A stretch of 64,000 nt of DNA, taken from the NCBI RefSeq assembly GCF_023546765.1, contig NZ_CP097484.1:124001-188000 (forward strand), given 5' to 3'. The position numbers were made by a program, and so were the translations under genes. Each line of letters starts with the position of its first letter. The first letter of the stretch is position 1. The notes beneath the pieces are model-generated. The model worked only from the letters and a program-made list of their open reading frames with translations. It did no database searches and was not told the origin of the DNA. This DNA is from Methylobacterium tardum (GTDB lineage Bacteria; Pseudomonadota; Alphaproteobacteria; Rhizobiales; Beijerinckiaceae). Below are positions 28,524 to 37,175 of the stretch, piece by piece.

Positions 28524-29304
28524 ATGGGACGTGGTCGTGATTTCAGGGGGCCGCAGAAGCGCGGCTTCGGCGAGGGTGGCGAGCCGAGATGGCCTGACCA
28601 GGCTCCCCAGCGGCGGATACGGCGGCGGCGGCTTCGGTGGCGGCGGCGGCGGTTTCGGTGGAGGCGGTTTCGACCGCGGCCCGTCGCGTGGTGCAGCACC
28701 GGTCGCGTCCGGGCCGGAGCGCGATGCCACGGTTAAGTGGTTCAACAAGGAGAAGGGCTTCGGCTTCGTCGAACTCGGCGACGGTTCGGGCGATGCCTTC
28801 CTCCACATCCGCGCCGTCGAGGCGGCCGGCCACGATGACCTGCAGCCGGGTACCCGGCTGACGGTGACGACGGCCCAGGGCCAGAAGGGTCCGCAGGTCA
28901 CCAGCGTGACGAGCGTCGACACCTCCACGGCTGAGGCGCCCGCGCCGCGCCGCGAGTTCCGTCCGCGCACCGGCGGCTTTGGCGGCGGTGGTGGCGGCTA
29001 CGGCGGCGGCGGCGGCGGTTATGGCGGCGGCGGTGGTTACGGCGGCGGTGGCGGTTATGGCGGCGGCGGTGGCCGCTCCGCTGGCGGTCCTTCCGTCGAG
29101 ATGAGCGGAACCGTCAAGTGGTATGACCCTGCCAAGGGCTTCGGCTTTGTCTCGGTCAACGACGGCGGCAAGGACGTGTTCGTCCACCGTTCTGCCCTGT
29201 CGCGGGCGGGCCTCGATTCGCTGGCCGAGGGGCAGCAGGTCACGCTCGGCGTGGTCGAGGGCCAGAAGGGTCGCGAGGCGCAGAGCATCAACGTCGAGGA
29301 CTGA
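28524..29304 (+). pseudogene. Double cold-shock-domain protein with Gly-rich linkers, frameshifted
   Basis: An RNA/ssDNA-binding protein with two cold-shock domains (ATVKWFNKEKGFGFVELGDG; GTVKWYDPAKGFGFVSVNDG), each carrying the RNP1-like aromatic motif, joined and preceded by Gly/Tyr/Phe-rich linkers (GGYGGGG repeats, plus-strand 28975-29078). The typical start MGRGRDFRGPQKRGFGEGG is at 28524 and runs in another frame until a C run at 28605-28608, where one extra C is present; removing it gives QAPSGGYGGGG and a 259-residue protein. The alternative long frame from 28327 has no homology upstream of the Gly region. A low-complexity RGG/GGY region beside two RNA-binding domains resembles phase-separating RNA chaperones. 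Confidence 0.85.
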
Positions 29305-29352
29305 CGGGATCGCGGCGGCCGTTTTCCGACCGTGATCTACGACGAAGACCTC

Positions 29353-29386
29353 AGGGCGGCGGCTCCTTAAACGGAGCCGCCGCCCT
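29353..29386 (+). terminator. Hairpin after the cold-shock gene
   Basis: A 14-bp perfect stem (AGGGCGGCGGCTCC at 29353-29366 with its complement at 29373-29386) and six-base loop, 48 bases past the stop. Only CTTC follows, so the U-tract is weak. Confidence 0.65.
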
Positions 29387-29404
29387 CTTCATGTCAGGTC
29401 CGCC

Positions 29405-29656
29405 ATGCGCCGTGTTGTCCTGTTGTCCGTTCTGCTCGTAATTGCGGGTTCGGCACGCGCGGAAGACTTTTCCGGCTTCTACGCGGGCATCAACGCGGGC
29501 TATGCCATCGGCCACGGCCGCGACAGGACCGGGACGGTACCCAGCACCGGATCCGCGGCGGCCAAGCCGGGTCTCGGGACCGAGCTGCCGCCCAGCGCAC
29601 GTGATGCAGCCGCGGCACTCCGAATGCGCGATGCTGGCGGCTCGTCCAAGCACTGA
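29405..29656 (+). CDS. Small exported protein, possible porin remnant
   Basis: An 83-residue protein with a signal peptide (cleavage around ARA-ED, residue 19). The start of the mature part, EDFSGFYAGINAGYAIG, is exactly the opening strand of Omp25/OmpA-like beta-barrel proteins of Hyphomicrobiales, but the protein then changes to a low-complexity tail (SARDAAAALRMRDAGGSSKH) and ends long before a barrel could form. Either a truncated porin gene or a small secreted protein that keeps only this segment. Confidence 0.6.
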   Translation: MRRVVLLSVLLVIAGSARAEDFSGFYAGINAGYAIGHGRDRTGTVPSTGSAAAKPGLGTELPPSARDAAAALRMRDAGGSSKH

Positions 29657-29933
29657 GGCCAGGCCGGTCCATTGATCCTGTTCCGAGATCAGCGACCGCA
29701 CCGGGAAGCAGCCTCTGCGTCCTCGCAGATTTGCTCAGCAGATCTCGGGCCTCGGATTTGCCGTTGCTCGAAGCGTTGCGACTGACGGCGGGATAGCTGC
29801 GCCAACGACATAGCGGCCGGCTGCCTTAAGCGCCTCATCTCACACTGGAATCGTTCCGGAACATAGACGTTGCACCGTCGCGGCGGCCGCTGCTAGGTCG
29901 CGCCATGGGCTCACGGAAACGAGAGGTGGTGCG

Positions 29934-30245
29934 ATGAGCGCCCGCGCGACGCCGAAGCTCGCCGACCGGATGGCAGTCGGAGGCCGTCTGCTCCTGGCGG
30001 CTTTGGGAGGCTACGCCGTCGCCGCGCTCGCGACCGCGTTGCTCGCCGTCAGCCTGCCCGGCCCGAAGGCCGAAGCTGTCTCCGCCGCGACGCTCGTAAG
30101 CTTCGCCATCATGGCCGCGGCGATCATCTGGGTCTTCGCGGCGCGGACGCTGGCCCGCGCGGCGCTGGTTCTGGCGATCACGGCATCGGGAATGATCTGC
30201 GCGCTGTGGCTCGCGGGAGCCTTCTCGGCCGGAGTTCCCACGTGA
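29934..30245 (+). CDS. DUF3649-like small membrane protein
   Basis: A 103-residue inner-membrane protein with about three hydrophobic helices (LLLAALGGYAVAALATALLA, LVSFAIMAAAIIWVFAA, LVLAITASGMICALWLAGA), a size and pattern that fit DUF3649. Members of this family precede PepSY-associated membrane genes in siderophore/iron loci. A GAGAGGTGG ribosome binding site precedes the ATG. Its stop overlaps the GTG of the next gene (GTGA), so the genes are translationally coupled. Assignment rests largely on gene order. Confidence 0.75.
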   Translation: MSARATPKLADRMAVGGRLLLAALGGYAVAALATALLAVSLPGPKAEAVSAATLVSFAIMAAAIIWVFAARTLARAALVLAITASGMICALWLAGAFSAGVPT

Positions 30246-31765
30246 GCCAAGCCCGAAGCGTCCGCCAGTCCATGGCCTGGCTGCACACGTGGTCCGGCCT
30301 CGTGGTCGGCTGGGTGCTGTTCGCGATCTTCGTGACCGGTACGGCCAGCTACTATCGCACGGAGATCTCACAGTGGATGCGGCCGGAACTGACCGACGCG
30401 GCGTCGGACCCGGTTGCAGCGGCCACGCGCGCCGGCACGTTCCTGCAGAAGACGATGGCGGATGCGGCGGGCTGGTCCGTGCGGCTGCCGAATGCCGAGA
30501 ACCCAGCCGTCGAAGTCTTCTGGTGGCAGAGCCCGGTCGGCCCCTTTCACCACGCGCTTCTCGATCCCGCTACGGGTGAGCCGTCGCGGGCACGCGACAC
30601 GCGGGGCGGCGACTTCCTCTACCGCTTCCATTTCGAATTGAACCTGCCGCCGATCTGGGGACGCTGGATCGTCTCGGCCTGCGCAATGATCCTGCTGATC
30701 GCGCTAATCTCGGGGATCGTCACGCATCGGCGCATCTTCGTGGATTTCTTCACCTTCCGGCGCGACCGCTCGGCGCAGCGGGGCTGGCTCGACGCCCACA
30801 ACGTGACGGGCGTGCTGGCGCTGCCGTTCCATCTGATGATCGTCTACACGGGGCTGGTCACCCTGGCGTCGATGCTGATGCCCTGGGGCGTCAGGACCGT
30901 CTACGGCGAGGACGCACTCAGGTACTATGCCGAGGCGGGTCTCATGACGCCGGGTCGGGCGCCTCAGGGACGGCCGGGCGCCCTGCTGCCGCTCGGCGAG
31001 ATCGTGGCGCGGGCGGTCGCGGCCCGCGGCGAGATGCCGGAAGTGCTCATGGTGTCGATGCCGGGCGACGCCGGTGCGACGGCCACCGCGTATTTCGAGG
31101 AGCCTCACGGCCTCACACACCTGCACCCGCAGATCGCCTATGCGGCCGATACCGGCGCCGAGATCGGGCGTGTCGGCGAGGCCGGGGCTGCAACCCGAAC
31201 GGGTGCGGTCATGGCCGGGCTCCACGAGGCGCATTTCGCCGCCGCGCCCCTGCGTCTCCTGTTCTTTCTCTGCGGCGTCATGGGCGCGGCGACGGTCGCC
31301 AGCGGCCTCGTGCTGTGGACCGTGGCGCGGGCCCCGAAGGGGAGCGATCCCGAAGGGTTCGGTCTGCGTCTCGTGCGCGTGCTCAATCTGGGTACCGTCG
31401 GGGGGCTGCCGGTGGGACTCGCCGCCTACTTCCTGGCCAACCGCCTCCTGCCGTTCGGTCTGGAGGCCCGCGCTGACTGGGAGGTTCGAAGCTTCTTCGG
31501 GGCCTGGCTGCTCGCCGCCGTCGTCTCCGCCCTCTACCAGCGTGCGCGGGCCTGGAAAGCCGCCCTCGGTCTGGCCGCCTGCGCATTCCTCGCGATCCCG
31601 ATTGTCGATGCCGTGACGGTGGGGCAGGCGCGCTTCCTCGGCTTTGACCTCGCCATGACGGCCCTCGGCCTCCTTCTGCTTCTGGCGGCTCGGCTGGCAT
31701 CGCGGCGCCACGCATTGAGCCCCCGCACCGCCGAGGCAGCCCTGCACAGGACGGCGCAGGCGTGA
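30242..31765 (+). CDS. PepSY-associated transmembrane protein (siderophore-iron reductase-like)
   Basis: A 507-residue inner-membrane protein of the PepSY_TM family. The start SVRQSMAWLHTWSGLVVGW is the classic family N-terminus: a helix with two histidine-containing positions (HTWSGL, later HNVTGVLALPFHLM and HEAHFAAAPLRLLFFLCG), consistent with haem-b or iron-linked electron transfer; about seven or eight hydrophobic segments are visible. The family includes proteins that help release iron from ferric siderophores at the inner membrane. I use the GTG at 30242, overlapping the upstream stop by four bases; the longer frame from 30206 is not supported. Confidence 0.88.
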   Translation: MSQARSVRQSMAWLHTWSGLVVGWVLFAIFVTGTASYYRTEISQWMRPELTDAASDPVAAATRAGTFLQKTMADAAGWSVRLPNAENPAVEVFWWQSPVGPFHHALLDPATGEPSRARDTRGGDFLYRFHFELNLPPIWGRWIVSACAMILLIALISGIVTHRRIFVDFFTFRRDRSAQRGWLDAHNVTGVLALPFHLMIVYTGLVTLASMLMPWGVRTVYGEDALRYYAEAGLMTPGRAPQGRPGALLPLGEIVARAVAARGEMPEVLMVSMPGDAGATATAYFEEPHGLTHLHPQIAYAADTGAEIGRVGEAGAATRTGAVMAGLHEAHFAAAPLRLLFFLCGVMGAATVASGLVLWTVARAPKGSDPEGFGLRLVRVLNLGTVGGLPVGLAAYFLANRLLPFGLEARADWEVRSFFGAWLLAAVVSALYQRARAWKAALGLAACAFLAIPIVDAVTVGQARFLGFDLAMTALGLLLLLAARLASRRHALSPRTAEAALHRTAQA

Positions 31766-32109
31766 CCACGGCCGCACACGCGCTGACCCTGCTCCTCGCC
31801 TTCTCGGGATTCGCGGCCCTCGCGCTGAGCCTGGACCGGCATCACCGCGCCGCGTTCCGAACACCGGTTCCCAGGCGCCGGGTCGGCGGCCTGCGCGCCG
31901 CGGGCTGGTCCGGACTCGCGCTGGCCTTCGCGGCGGCCGTCGGATCGTCCGGATGGACGTTCGGCCCGGTCCAGTGGGTCGGGTCGTTGACCGCCTCGGC
32001 CCTCGCAGTCGTGGCGCTGATCGCCTACCGGCCCGGCTGGTTACGGACGGCGGCCCTCGTCGCGCTGCCGCTCGCCGCCGTCATGCTGCCGCTTGCGCTC
32101 CCGCATTGA
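31762..32109 (+). CDS. DUF3325-like small membrane protein
   Basis: A 115-residue protein with four hydrophobic segments (ALTLLLAFSGFAALALSL, AAGWSGLALAFAAAVG, LTASALAVVALIAY, AALVALPLAAVMLPLALP), a Asp-Arg-His-His cluster after the first and a length that fit DUF3325, the third member of the DUF3649-PepSY-DUF3325 triplet. Begins with GTG at 31762, overlapping the PepSY stop by four bases (GTGA). No cysteines or metal motif seen; likely a subunit of the same membrane complex. Confidence 0.78.
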   Translation: MTTAAHALTLLLAFSGFAALALSLDRHHRAAFRTPVPRRRVGGLRAAGWSGLALAFAAAVGSSGWTFGPVQWVGSLTASALAVVALIAYRPGWLRTAALVALPLAAVMLPLALPH

Positions 32110-32447
32110 GTGCGCTGCGCCGGAAGATCTCCTGCGCCTCAACCGTCATCGAGCGGACATGAAGCGCAGTCCTTTTCCTGCCCGCCGCCCGTAATGATCG
32201 CCCGAATATGGGCCGCGAGCGCTCGCGGTTTCGAGGAGGATTGTCCCCCTCGCGGTCACGATCGGAAGAGCGTAGGATCCTCGCACTCGCGCACTGGCCA
32301 AAAGTCCATCTTGATTCGACCGGCCAAAAGCCATTGGCTGCGATCACAGCGGAACCGGATGCGGCCCGACCGAACGGCCGCCCGGGCGCCAGCTAACGCC
32401 CAAGAGCCGCGGTTCGCGAGGCCGGGGCCTATGGAGGAAACAGAGCG
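32110..32447 (+). promoter_or_regulatory. Leader of the aldehyde dehydrogenase gene, with direct repeat
   Basis: A 338-base region without a gene. It contains the repeat GGCCAAAAG at 32296-32304 and again at 32322-32330, in the same orientation and 26 bases apart. The spacing, about 2.5 helical turns, and its position about 120-150 bases before the start suit two binding sites for an activator, but I cannot name it. A GGAGG-like AGGAAACAGAG ribosome binding site precedes the ATG at 32448. Confidence 0.35.
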
Positions 32448-33971
32448 ATGAACAAGCCGGAATTCCTCGGCGACGCCAAGATCAAGTCGCCCTTCTCGGC
32501 CCGCTACGAGAACTTCATCGGCGGCCAGTGGGTCGCCCCCGTGGCCGGCCGCTACTTCGAGAACACCTCGCCGATTACCGGCAAGGTGGTGTGCGAGGTC
32601 GCCCGCTCCGACGCGCAGGACGTCGAGAAGGCGCTCGACGCCGCTCACGCGGCCAAGGAGGCCTGGGGCCGCACCGCTCCGGCCGAGCGCGCCCGCATCC
32701 TCCTCAAGATGGCCGACCGGATGGAGGAGAACCTCGATCTGATCGCGCTGGCCGAGACCTGGGACAACGGCAAGCCGATCCGCGAGACGACCCACGCCGA
32801 CATCCCGCTGGCCATCGACCACTTCCGCTACTTCGCCGGCTGCGTGCGGGCGCAGGAGGGCTCGATCTCCGAGATCGACCACGACACGGTGGCCTACCAT
32901 TTCCACGAGCCGCTCGGCGTCGTCGGCCAGATCATCCCGTGGAACTTCCCGATCCTGATGGCGGTGTGGAAGCTCGCCCCGGCGCTCGCCGCCGGCAATT
33001 GCGTGGTGCTGAAGCCGGCCGAGCAGACCCCGGCCTCCGTGCTGGTGCTGATGGAGATCATCGGCGACCTGCTGCCGCCGGGCGTGCTCAACATCGTCAA
33101 CGGCTTCGGCCTCGAGGCCGGCAAGCCGCTCGCCTCGTCGCCGCGGATCGCCAAGATCGCCTTCACAGGTGAGACGACCACCGGCCGCCTCATCATGCAG
33201 TACGCGTCGCAGAACCTGATCCCGGTGACGCTGGAGCTCGGCGGCAAGTCGCCGAACATCTTCTTCGCCGACGTTGCCAACGAGGACGACGACTTCTTGG
33301 ACAAGGCCCTCGAGGGCTTCACGATGTTCGCCCTCAACCAGGGCGAGGTCTGCACCTGCCCGAGCCGCGCGCTCGTGCACGAGTCGATCTACGACCGCTT
33401 CATGGAGCGGGCGGTGAAGCGGGTCGAGGCGATCACGCAGGGCTCGCCGCTCGATCCGGCCACGATGATCGGCGCCCAGGCCTCGGGCGAGCAGATGGAG
33501 AAGATCCTCTCCTACATCGACATCGGCCGGCAGGAGGGCGCCCAGCTGCTCACCGGCGGTGAGCGCAACGTCAAGGACGGCGAGTTCGCCGAGGGCTTCT
33601 ACGTGAAGCCGACGGTGTTCCGCGGCCACAACAAGATGCGCATCTTCCAGGAGGAGATCTTCGGGCCGGTCCTGTCGGTCACGACCTTCAAGGACGATGC
33701 CGAGGCGCTCTCCATCGCCAACGACACGCTCTACGGCCTCGGCGCCGGCGTCTGGACCCGCGACGGGACCCGCGCCTACCGCTTCGGCCGGGCAATTCAG
33801 GCCGGCCGCGTATGGACGAACTGCTACCACGCCTACCCGGCCCACGCGGCCTTCGGCGGCTACAAGCAGTCCGGCATCGGCCGCGAGACCCACAAGATGA
33901 TGCTCGATCACTACCAGCAGACCAAGAACATGCTGGTCAGCTACTCGGCCAAGAAGCTCGGCTTCTTCTGA
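32448..33971 (+). CDS. NAD-dependent aldehyde dehydrogenase, acetaldehyde type
   Basis: A 507-residue cytoplasmic aldehyde dehydrogenase of the ExaC/AldB group that oxidises acetaldehyde and similar short aldehydes from alcohol oxidation. Visible features are the Rossmann-type [36 protein letters not shown] with the general-base Glu, and the nucleophile region [14 protein letters not shown] with two neighbouring Cys, as in this subgroup. The C-terminus AKKLGFF is typical. Next come a terminator and, on the same strand, a DUF779 gene, a family that travels with this dehydrogenase. Confidence 0.92.
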   Translation: MNKPEFLGDAKIKSPFSARYENFIGGQWVAPVAGRYFENTSPITGKVVCEVARSDAQDVEKALDAAHAAKEAWGRTAPAERARILLKMADRMEENLDLIALAETWDNGKPIRETTHADIPLAIDHFRYFAGCVRAQEGSISEIDHDTVAYHFHEPLGVVGQIIPWNFPILMAVWKLAPALAAGNCVVLKPAEQTPASVLVLMEIIGDLLPPGVLNIVNGFGLEAGKPLASSPRIAKIAFTGETTTGRLIMQYASQNLIPVTLELGGKSPNIFFADVANEDDDFLDKALEGFTMFALNQGEVCTCPSRALVHESIYDRFMERAVKRVEAITQGSPLDPATMIGAQASGEQMEKILSYIDIGRQEGAQLLTGGERNVKDGEFAEGFYVKPTVFRGHNKMRIFQEEIFGPVLSVTTFKDDAEALSIANDTLYGLGAGVWTRDGTRAYRFGRAIQAGRVWTNCYHAYPAHAAFGGYKQSGIGRETHKMMLDHYQQTKNMLVSYSAKKLGFF

Positions 33972-34004
33972 GCTTCTGCCCGGGTCAACCCCCGAGACAA
34001 CTTC

Positions 34005-34031
34005 GCCCCGGCCTTAGGGCCGGGGCTTTTT
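34005..34031 (+). terminator. Rho-independent terminator of the aldehyde dehydrogenase gene
   Basis: GCCCCGGCC pairs with GGCCGGGGC around a TTAG-type loop and is followed by TTTTT; it lies 34 bases after the stop. Confidence 0.88.
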
Positions 34032-34043
34032 GCAGCCTCGCAG

Positions 34044-34373
34044 TCAGGGCTTCAGGCAGGACGCGGCGATCGCTGCCGATGTCCGGTCGTGCAGGCTGAT
34101 GGTGCGGTCCGCCACCGTCCGGCGAACCTCCTCGCCCTCGTTGGCCTCGGCCTTCTCAAGCTCCCAGAGCCGAGCCTTCACCGCTCCGTCGGCATAGCAG
34201 CCGCAGAACGACGCTCGGTCCGCAATCACGGCGTCGGGTGGGACGACCCACGCAGGGTGGTTCAGGCATGTTCGCAATTCGGCCTCCCGCGCCGGCGCGT
34301 TGACATCCTCGCGCGCAAGGGCAGGGGCGCTTGCCAGTCCGACGGCCAGCAGGGCGGCGAGCGGGCGGCTCAA
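34044..34373 (-). CDS. Small exported protein, unknown function
   Basis: A 109-residue protein with a signal peptide (SRPLAALLAVGLASAPALA) and a mature domain with three Cys (CLNHPAW, FCGCYAD) and a C-terminal SCLKP, likely disulphide-bonded in the periplasm. It starts with TTG at 34373: the T of TTGA overlaps the stop of the upstream small gene, so translation is probably coupled. No recognised family. The longer open frame upstream has no coding features. Confidence 0.65.
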   Translation of the reverse strand: MSRPLAALLAVGLASAPALAREDVNAPAREAELRTCLNHPAWVVPPDAVIADRASFCGCYADGAVKARLWELEKAEANEGEEVRRTVADRTISLHDRTSAAIAASCLKP

Positions 34374-34663
34374 TAGACGCCGTTCCCGAAGCCCTCGTAC
34401 GGCACGTTGGCGATTGAGCCGGGCGGCATCGGACCGGCATCGGCGCTGACGGACGGAACATCGTCGGGTGGCCCATCCCAGCCGACAACGCCCATCCGGT
34501 TGTCCGGGGTGACGTTCGGATTTCCAGCGACGTGCCAGGCGTGCTGAACGAACAGCGGCTGGGTGCGCGGCTGAACGCGGAGCGTCAGCGGGTCGGCGCC
34601 GGCCGGTGTCGCAGCAACGCCGGCGAACACGAGGGCGAGGGCGAGGGCTCGTGATGAGGTCAT
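34370..34663 (-). CDS. Small exported protein, unknown function
   Basis: A 97-residue protein starting at the ATG at 34663, with a signal peptide (ALALALVFAGVAATPAGA). The mature part is Pro-, Asp- and Asn-rich (NVTPDNRMGVVGWDGPPDD, then GFGNGVY) with no Cys or membrane segment. It is upstream of the 34044 gene, with a stop/start overlap, and divergent from the DUF779 gene. Unknown function; the pair lies antisense between two members of the acetaldehyde locus. Confidence 0.65.
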   Translation of the reverse strand: MTSSRALALALVFAGVAATPAGADPLTLRVQPRTQPLFVQHAWHVAGNPNVTPDNRMGVVGWDGPPDDVPSVSADAGPMPPGSIANVPYEGFGNGVY

Positions 34664-34828
34664 GGCGTCGATCAGCCCGGTCGGCTCTCCCTTCTGCGCC
34701 CGAGATGGGCGCATCCTCGGCGAGCAACGCGGGACGGGTCGATCGGCACCAGCTTGGCCATTCCGCTCGCGGGAATGTGGAAATCCCGGCGCGCGGACGC
34801 ATATCCAAGGTAACACGGGGAGGTCAGC

Positions 34829-35254
34829 ATGAGCACGGATGCGACGGTTGAAGCCACGACCGCGGAGCAGGTCGGTGCCGACGGCACGCCGCTGCGGGTC
34901 ACCGCCACGCCCAAGGCGCTGGAGCTCGTCGAGGAGCTGCGGGCCGAGTACGGCCCCGTGATGTTTCACCAGTCCGGCGGGTGCTGCGACGGCTCCTCGC
35001 CCATGTGCTACCCGGTCGGCGACTTCATTGTCGGCGACGGCGACGTGCATCTCGGCAGCGTCGGCGGCGCGGATTTCTACATCAGCCGGTCCCAGTTCGA
35101 GGTCTGGAAGCACACGCACCTGATCCTCGACGTCGTGCCCGGTCGCGGGGGCATGTTCTCGCTGGAGAATGGCCGCGAGAAGCGCTTCCACATCCGCTCG
35201 CGCCTGTTCTCCGAGGCTGAGAATCGCGCCCTCGACGGTGCCTGCAAGCTCTGA
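34829..35254 (+). CDS. DUF779 family protein
   Basis: A 141-residue protein of the DUF779 family, often found beside acetaldehyde dehydrogenases. Features are the Cys pair in HQSGGCCDGSSPMCYP, LGSVGGADFYISRSQFEVW, then HTHLILDVVPGRGGMFSLE. The Cys cluster could bind a metal or be redox-active. Reported roles in alcohol oxidation are indirect, so I call it a dehydrogenase-associated protein of unknown activity. It is followed by an AhpD-like and a cupin gene, 14 bases and zero gap, all likely one operon. Confidence 0.88.
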   Translation: MSTDATVEATTAEQVGADGTPLRVTATPKALELVEELRAEYGPVMFHQSGGCCDGSSPMCYPVGDFIVGDGDVHLGSVGGADFYISRSQFEVWKHTHLILDVVPGRGGMFSLENGREKRFHIRSRLFSEAENRALDGACKL

Positions 35255-35268
35255 AGGGCGGCCTTGCC

Positions 35269-35682
35269 ATGGCAACTGTGACGCTCTGGAGCGACGCCGA
35301 GGCCGAAGCGGAGCCGCGGGTGCGGGCCGTGTTCGCGGACATCCGGGCGACGCGGGGCTCCGATTTCATCAACAATTTCTGGCGCGGGCTCGCCAACGAT
35401 CCCGCCCTGCTCGAGCGGACTTGGACCAGTCTCAAGGCCGTCATGGGCCCGGGCACACTCGATCCGCTGACCAAGGAGCTGGTCTACATCGCGGTCTCAA
35501 TTGCGAATGGCTGCCCCTATTGCATCCATTCGCACACGGCCGCGGCGCGCGCGAAGGGCTTGACGGCGGAGCAGCACGGCGAATTCCTGGCGATTGTCGG
35601 CATGGCGAACCAGACCAATGCGCTGGTCAACGGCATGCAGATTCCCGTCGATCCCGCCTTCAGGGTGGAGGAACGTCCATGA
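35269..35682 (+). CDS. Carboxymuconolactone decarboxylase (AhpD) family protein
   Basis: A 137-residue helical protein of the AhpD-like family. The redox motif GCPYCIHSHTAAARA (CxxC followed by His-x-x-Ala spacing) implies a peroxidase or disulphide-based activity rather than true decarboxylase. A mid-protein NNFWRGLANDP leads to LTKELVYIAVSIANGCPYC. Its stop overlaps the next ATG (ATGA). The combination with DUF779 and cupin suggests protection against reactive aldehydes or peroxides, inferred from context. Confidence 0.9.
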   Translation: MATVTLWSDAEAEAEPRVRAVFADIRATRGSDFINNFWRGLANDPALLERTWTSLKAVMGPGTLDPLTKELVYIAVSIANGCPYCIHSHTAAARAKGLTAEQHGEFLAIVGMANQTNALVNGMQIPVDPAFRVEERP

Positions 35683-36119
35683 GCACCGGGTCCGAAACGC
35701 AGAAGCCAGGCTTCCTGGTGGTGCACGAGAGCGCGCCATTCCGCGGCAAGCAGGGACACCTCTACCGTCCGGCGATCTCGGCCGAGGCGGTCGATTCCAA
35801 AGCCCTGCACATGCAGCTTCTTGAGATCCCGCCCGGTGAGCGGGCCCACGCCCACAAGCACGAAGCCCATGAGACGGCGATCTACGTCCTCTCCGGCGTT
35901 TCGGGCTGCTTCTGGGGCGAGCGTCTGGAGAATCACGCGATCGCGGGGGCCGGCGAGTTCGTCTACATCGCCGCCAACGTCCCGCACTTGCCGTACAATC
36001 GCAGCCAGACGGAGCCGGTGACGGCGGTGATCGCCCGCACCGACCCGAACGAGCAGGAGAGCGTGGTCCTGCTGCCGGAGCTGGAAGCCGGCGTCGACTG
36101 GTCGAAGGCCGAGGTGTAG
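35679..36119 (+). CDS. Cupin-domain protein
   Basis: A 146-residue cupin (beta-barrel). The metal-ligand motifs are visible: HKHEAHETAIYVLSGVSG, first cupin motif with His/Glu, and AANVPHLPYNRS with the His of the second. It starts at the ATG at 35679, overlapping the AhpD-like stop by four bases. No function more specific than a small-molecule binding or oxygenase scaffold can be given. Confidence 0.88.
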   Translation: MSTGSETQKPGFLVVHESAPFRGKQGHLYRPAISAEAVDSKALHMQLLEIPPGERAHAHKHEAHETAIYVLSGVSGCFWGERLENHAIAGAGEFVYIAANVPHLPYNRSQTEPVTAVIARTDPNEQESVVLLPELEAGVDWSKAEV

Positions 36120-36123
36120 CCCT

Positions 36124-37175
36124 TCAGCGCTGCTCGATCCGCTCGTTCGCCAGCCGCTCGGCGCGGGTCCGCTCGTCGGCGGAGAGGCCCGACAGGGTCT
36201 GGTCGAGCCACGCATCGGACAGCCCCTGACCGGCGGCGGCGAGGTTCCAGGCCGCAGCCTCGACCGTGTTCTTGGGCACGCCGCGGCCGACCGCATAGAG
36301 CCGCGCGATCCGGTTCTGCGCGATCGCGTTCCCCGCGAGGCCGCGTGCAGGAAGTAGCGGGCCGCGGAACGCTCGTCCTTGGTCACGCCGTTGCCGTTGA
36401 ACAGCAGGATCGCGTACTCGACCTCGCTGGCGAGATCGCCATTATCGGCGCCACGGCGGAAGAGTTGCGCCGCCATGGCGGGATCCTTGGGCACGCCGCG
36501 ACCCTGGAGGTAGAGCACGCCGAGATCGTGCTGGGCCGGCCCGATTTCCGCATCCGCGGCTTTCCGGAATTGCGCGGCGGCCGCGGCCTCGTCGGCGGTC
36601 GCGCCGGTGCCGATCAGGATCAGGCCGAGATTGTAGGCGGCTGTCGGTGAGCCGTGGGACGTGGCCTGTTCCAGCCAGCGGCGGCCGGCCTTCGCATCCT
36701 TCGGCATGCCACGCCCGTCGAGGGCCATGAGGCCGAGGGACGACATGGCGGCGGCGTCGTTCTGAGCCGCCGCGAGCCTGTACCACTCGGCGGCCTTGAC
36801 CGGATTTTGCTTAACGCCGAGGCCCTGATTGTACAGCTCCCCGAGCAGCGTCATGGCCGGCGCATCCTTGGGATTGGCCTCGATGCGCTTGGTCGCCTCC
36901 CGGAAGGCCGTGACGTACTGGCCGCGCTGGTACGCGCCGTAGGCGAGATCCGGGGGCTGGCCGTTGGCCGGGGGCACGGCGCCCCTCGTGTAGTTCGGCG
37001 TATAGGGGCTCGGCAGCTCCGGCATCTGCTTCTTGCCGGGCTCGGCGCCGGGTGAGGCGGCCGACGGCAATGCGTTTTTCGACGGATCCGCCGGTCCAGC
37101 GGCACCCCAGGCCGGGGCGGCCAGGACCGAGAACGCGGCGATGACCGCCAGGGTGTGCGGCGACGGCCGCGTCAT
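36124..37175 (-). pseudogene. Exported Sel1/TPR repeat protein, frameshifted
   Basis: A 350-residue exported protein made of Sel1-like repeats (LGELYNQGLGVKQNPVKAAEWYRLAA, LGLMALDGRGMPKDAKAGRRWLEQA, LGVLYLQGRGVPKDPAMAAQLFRRGA). It begins with a signal peptide (MTRPSPHTLAVIAAFSVLAAP). After RYFLHAA the frame fails: one C is missing from the CCCC run at 36331-36334; restoring it gives ASRGNAIAQNRIARLYAVGRGVPKNTVEAA and an end at 36124. The start ATG overlaps the stop of the ThiE-like gene (TGATG). Confidence 0.82.

Noticed and set aside
27819..28970. 383-residue minus-strand frame over the receiver gene and cold-shock region
   Set aside because: It is a shadow of both; the receiver gene has the family motifs in another frame.
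32256..33911. 551-residue minus-strand open frame
   Set aside because: Antisense shadow of the aldehyde dehydrogenase gene.
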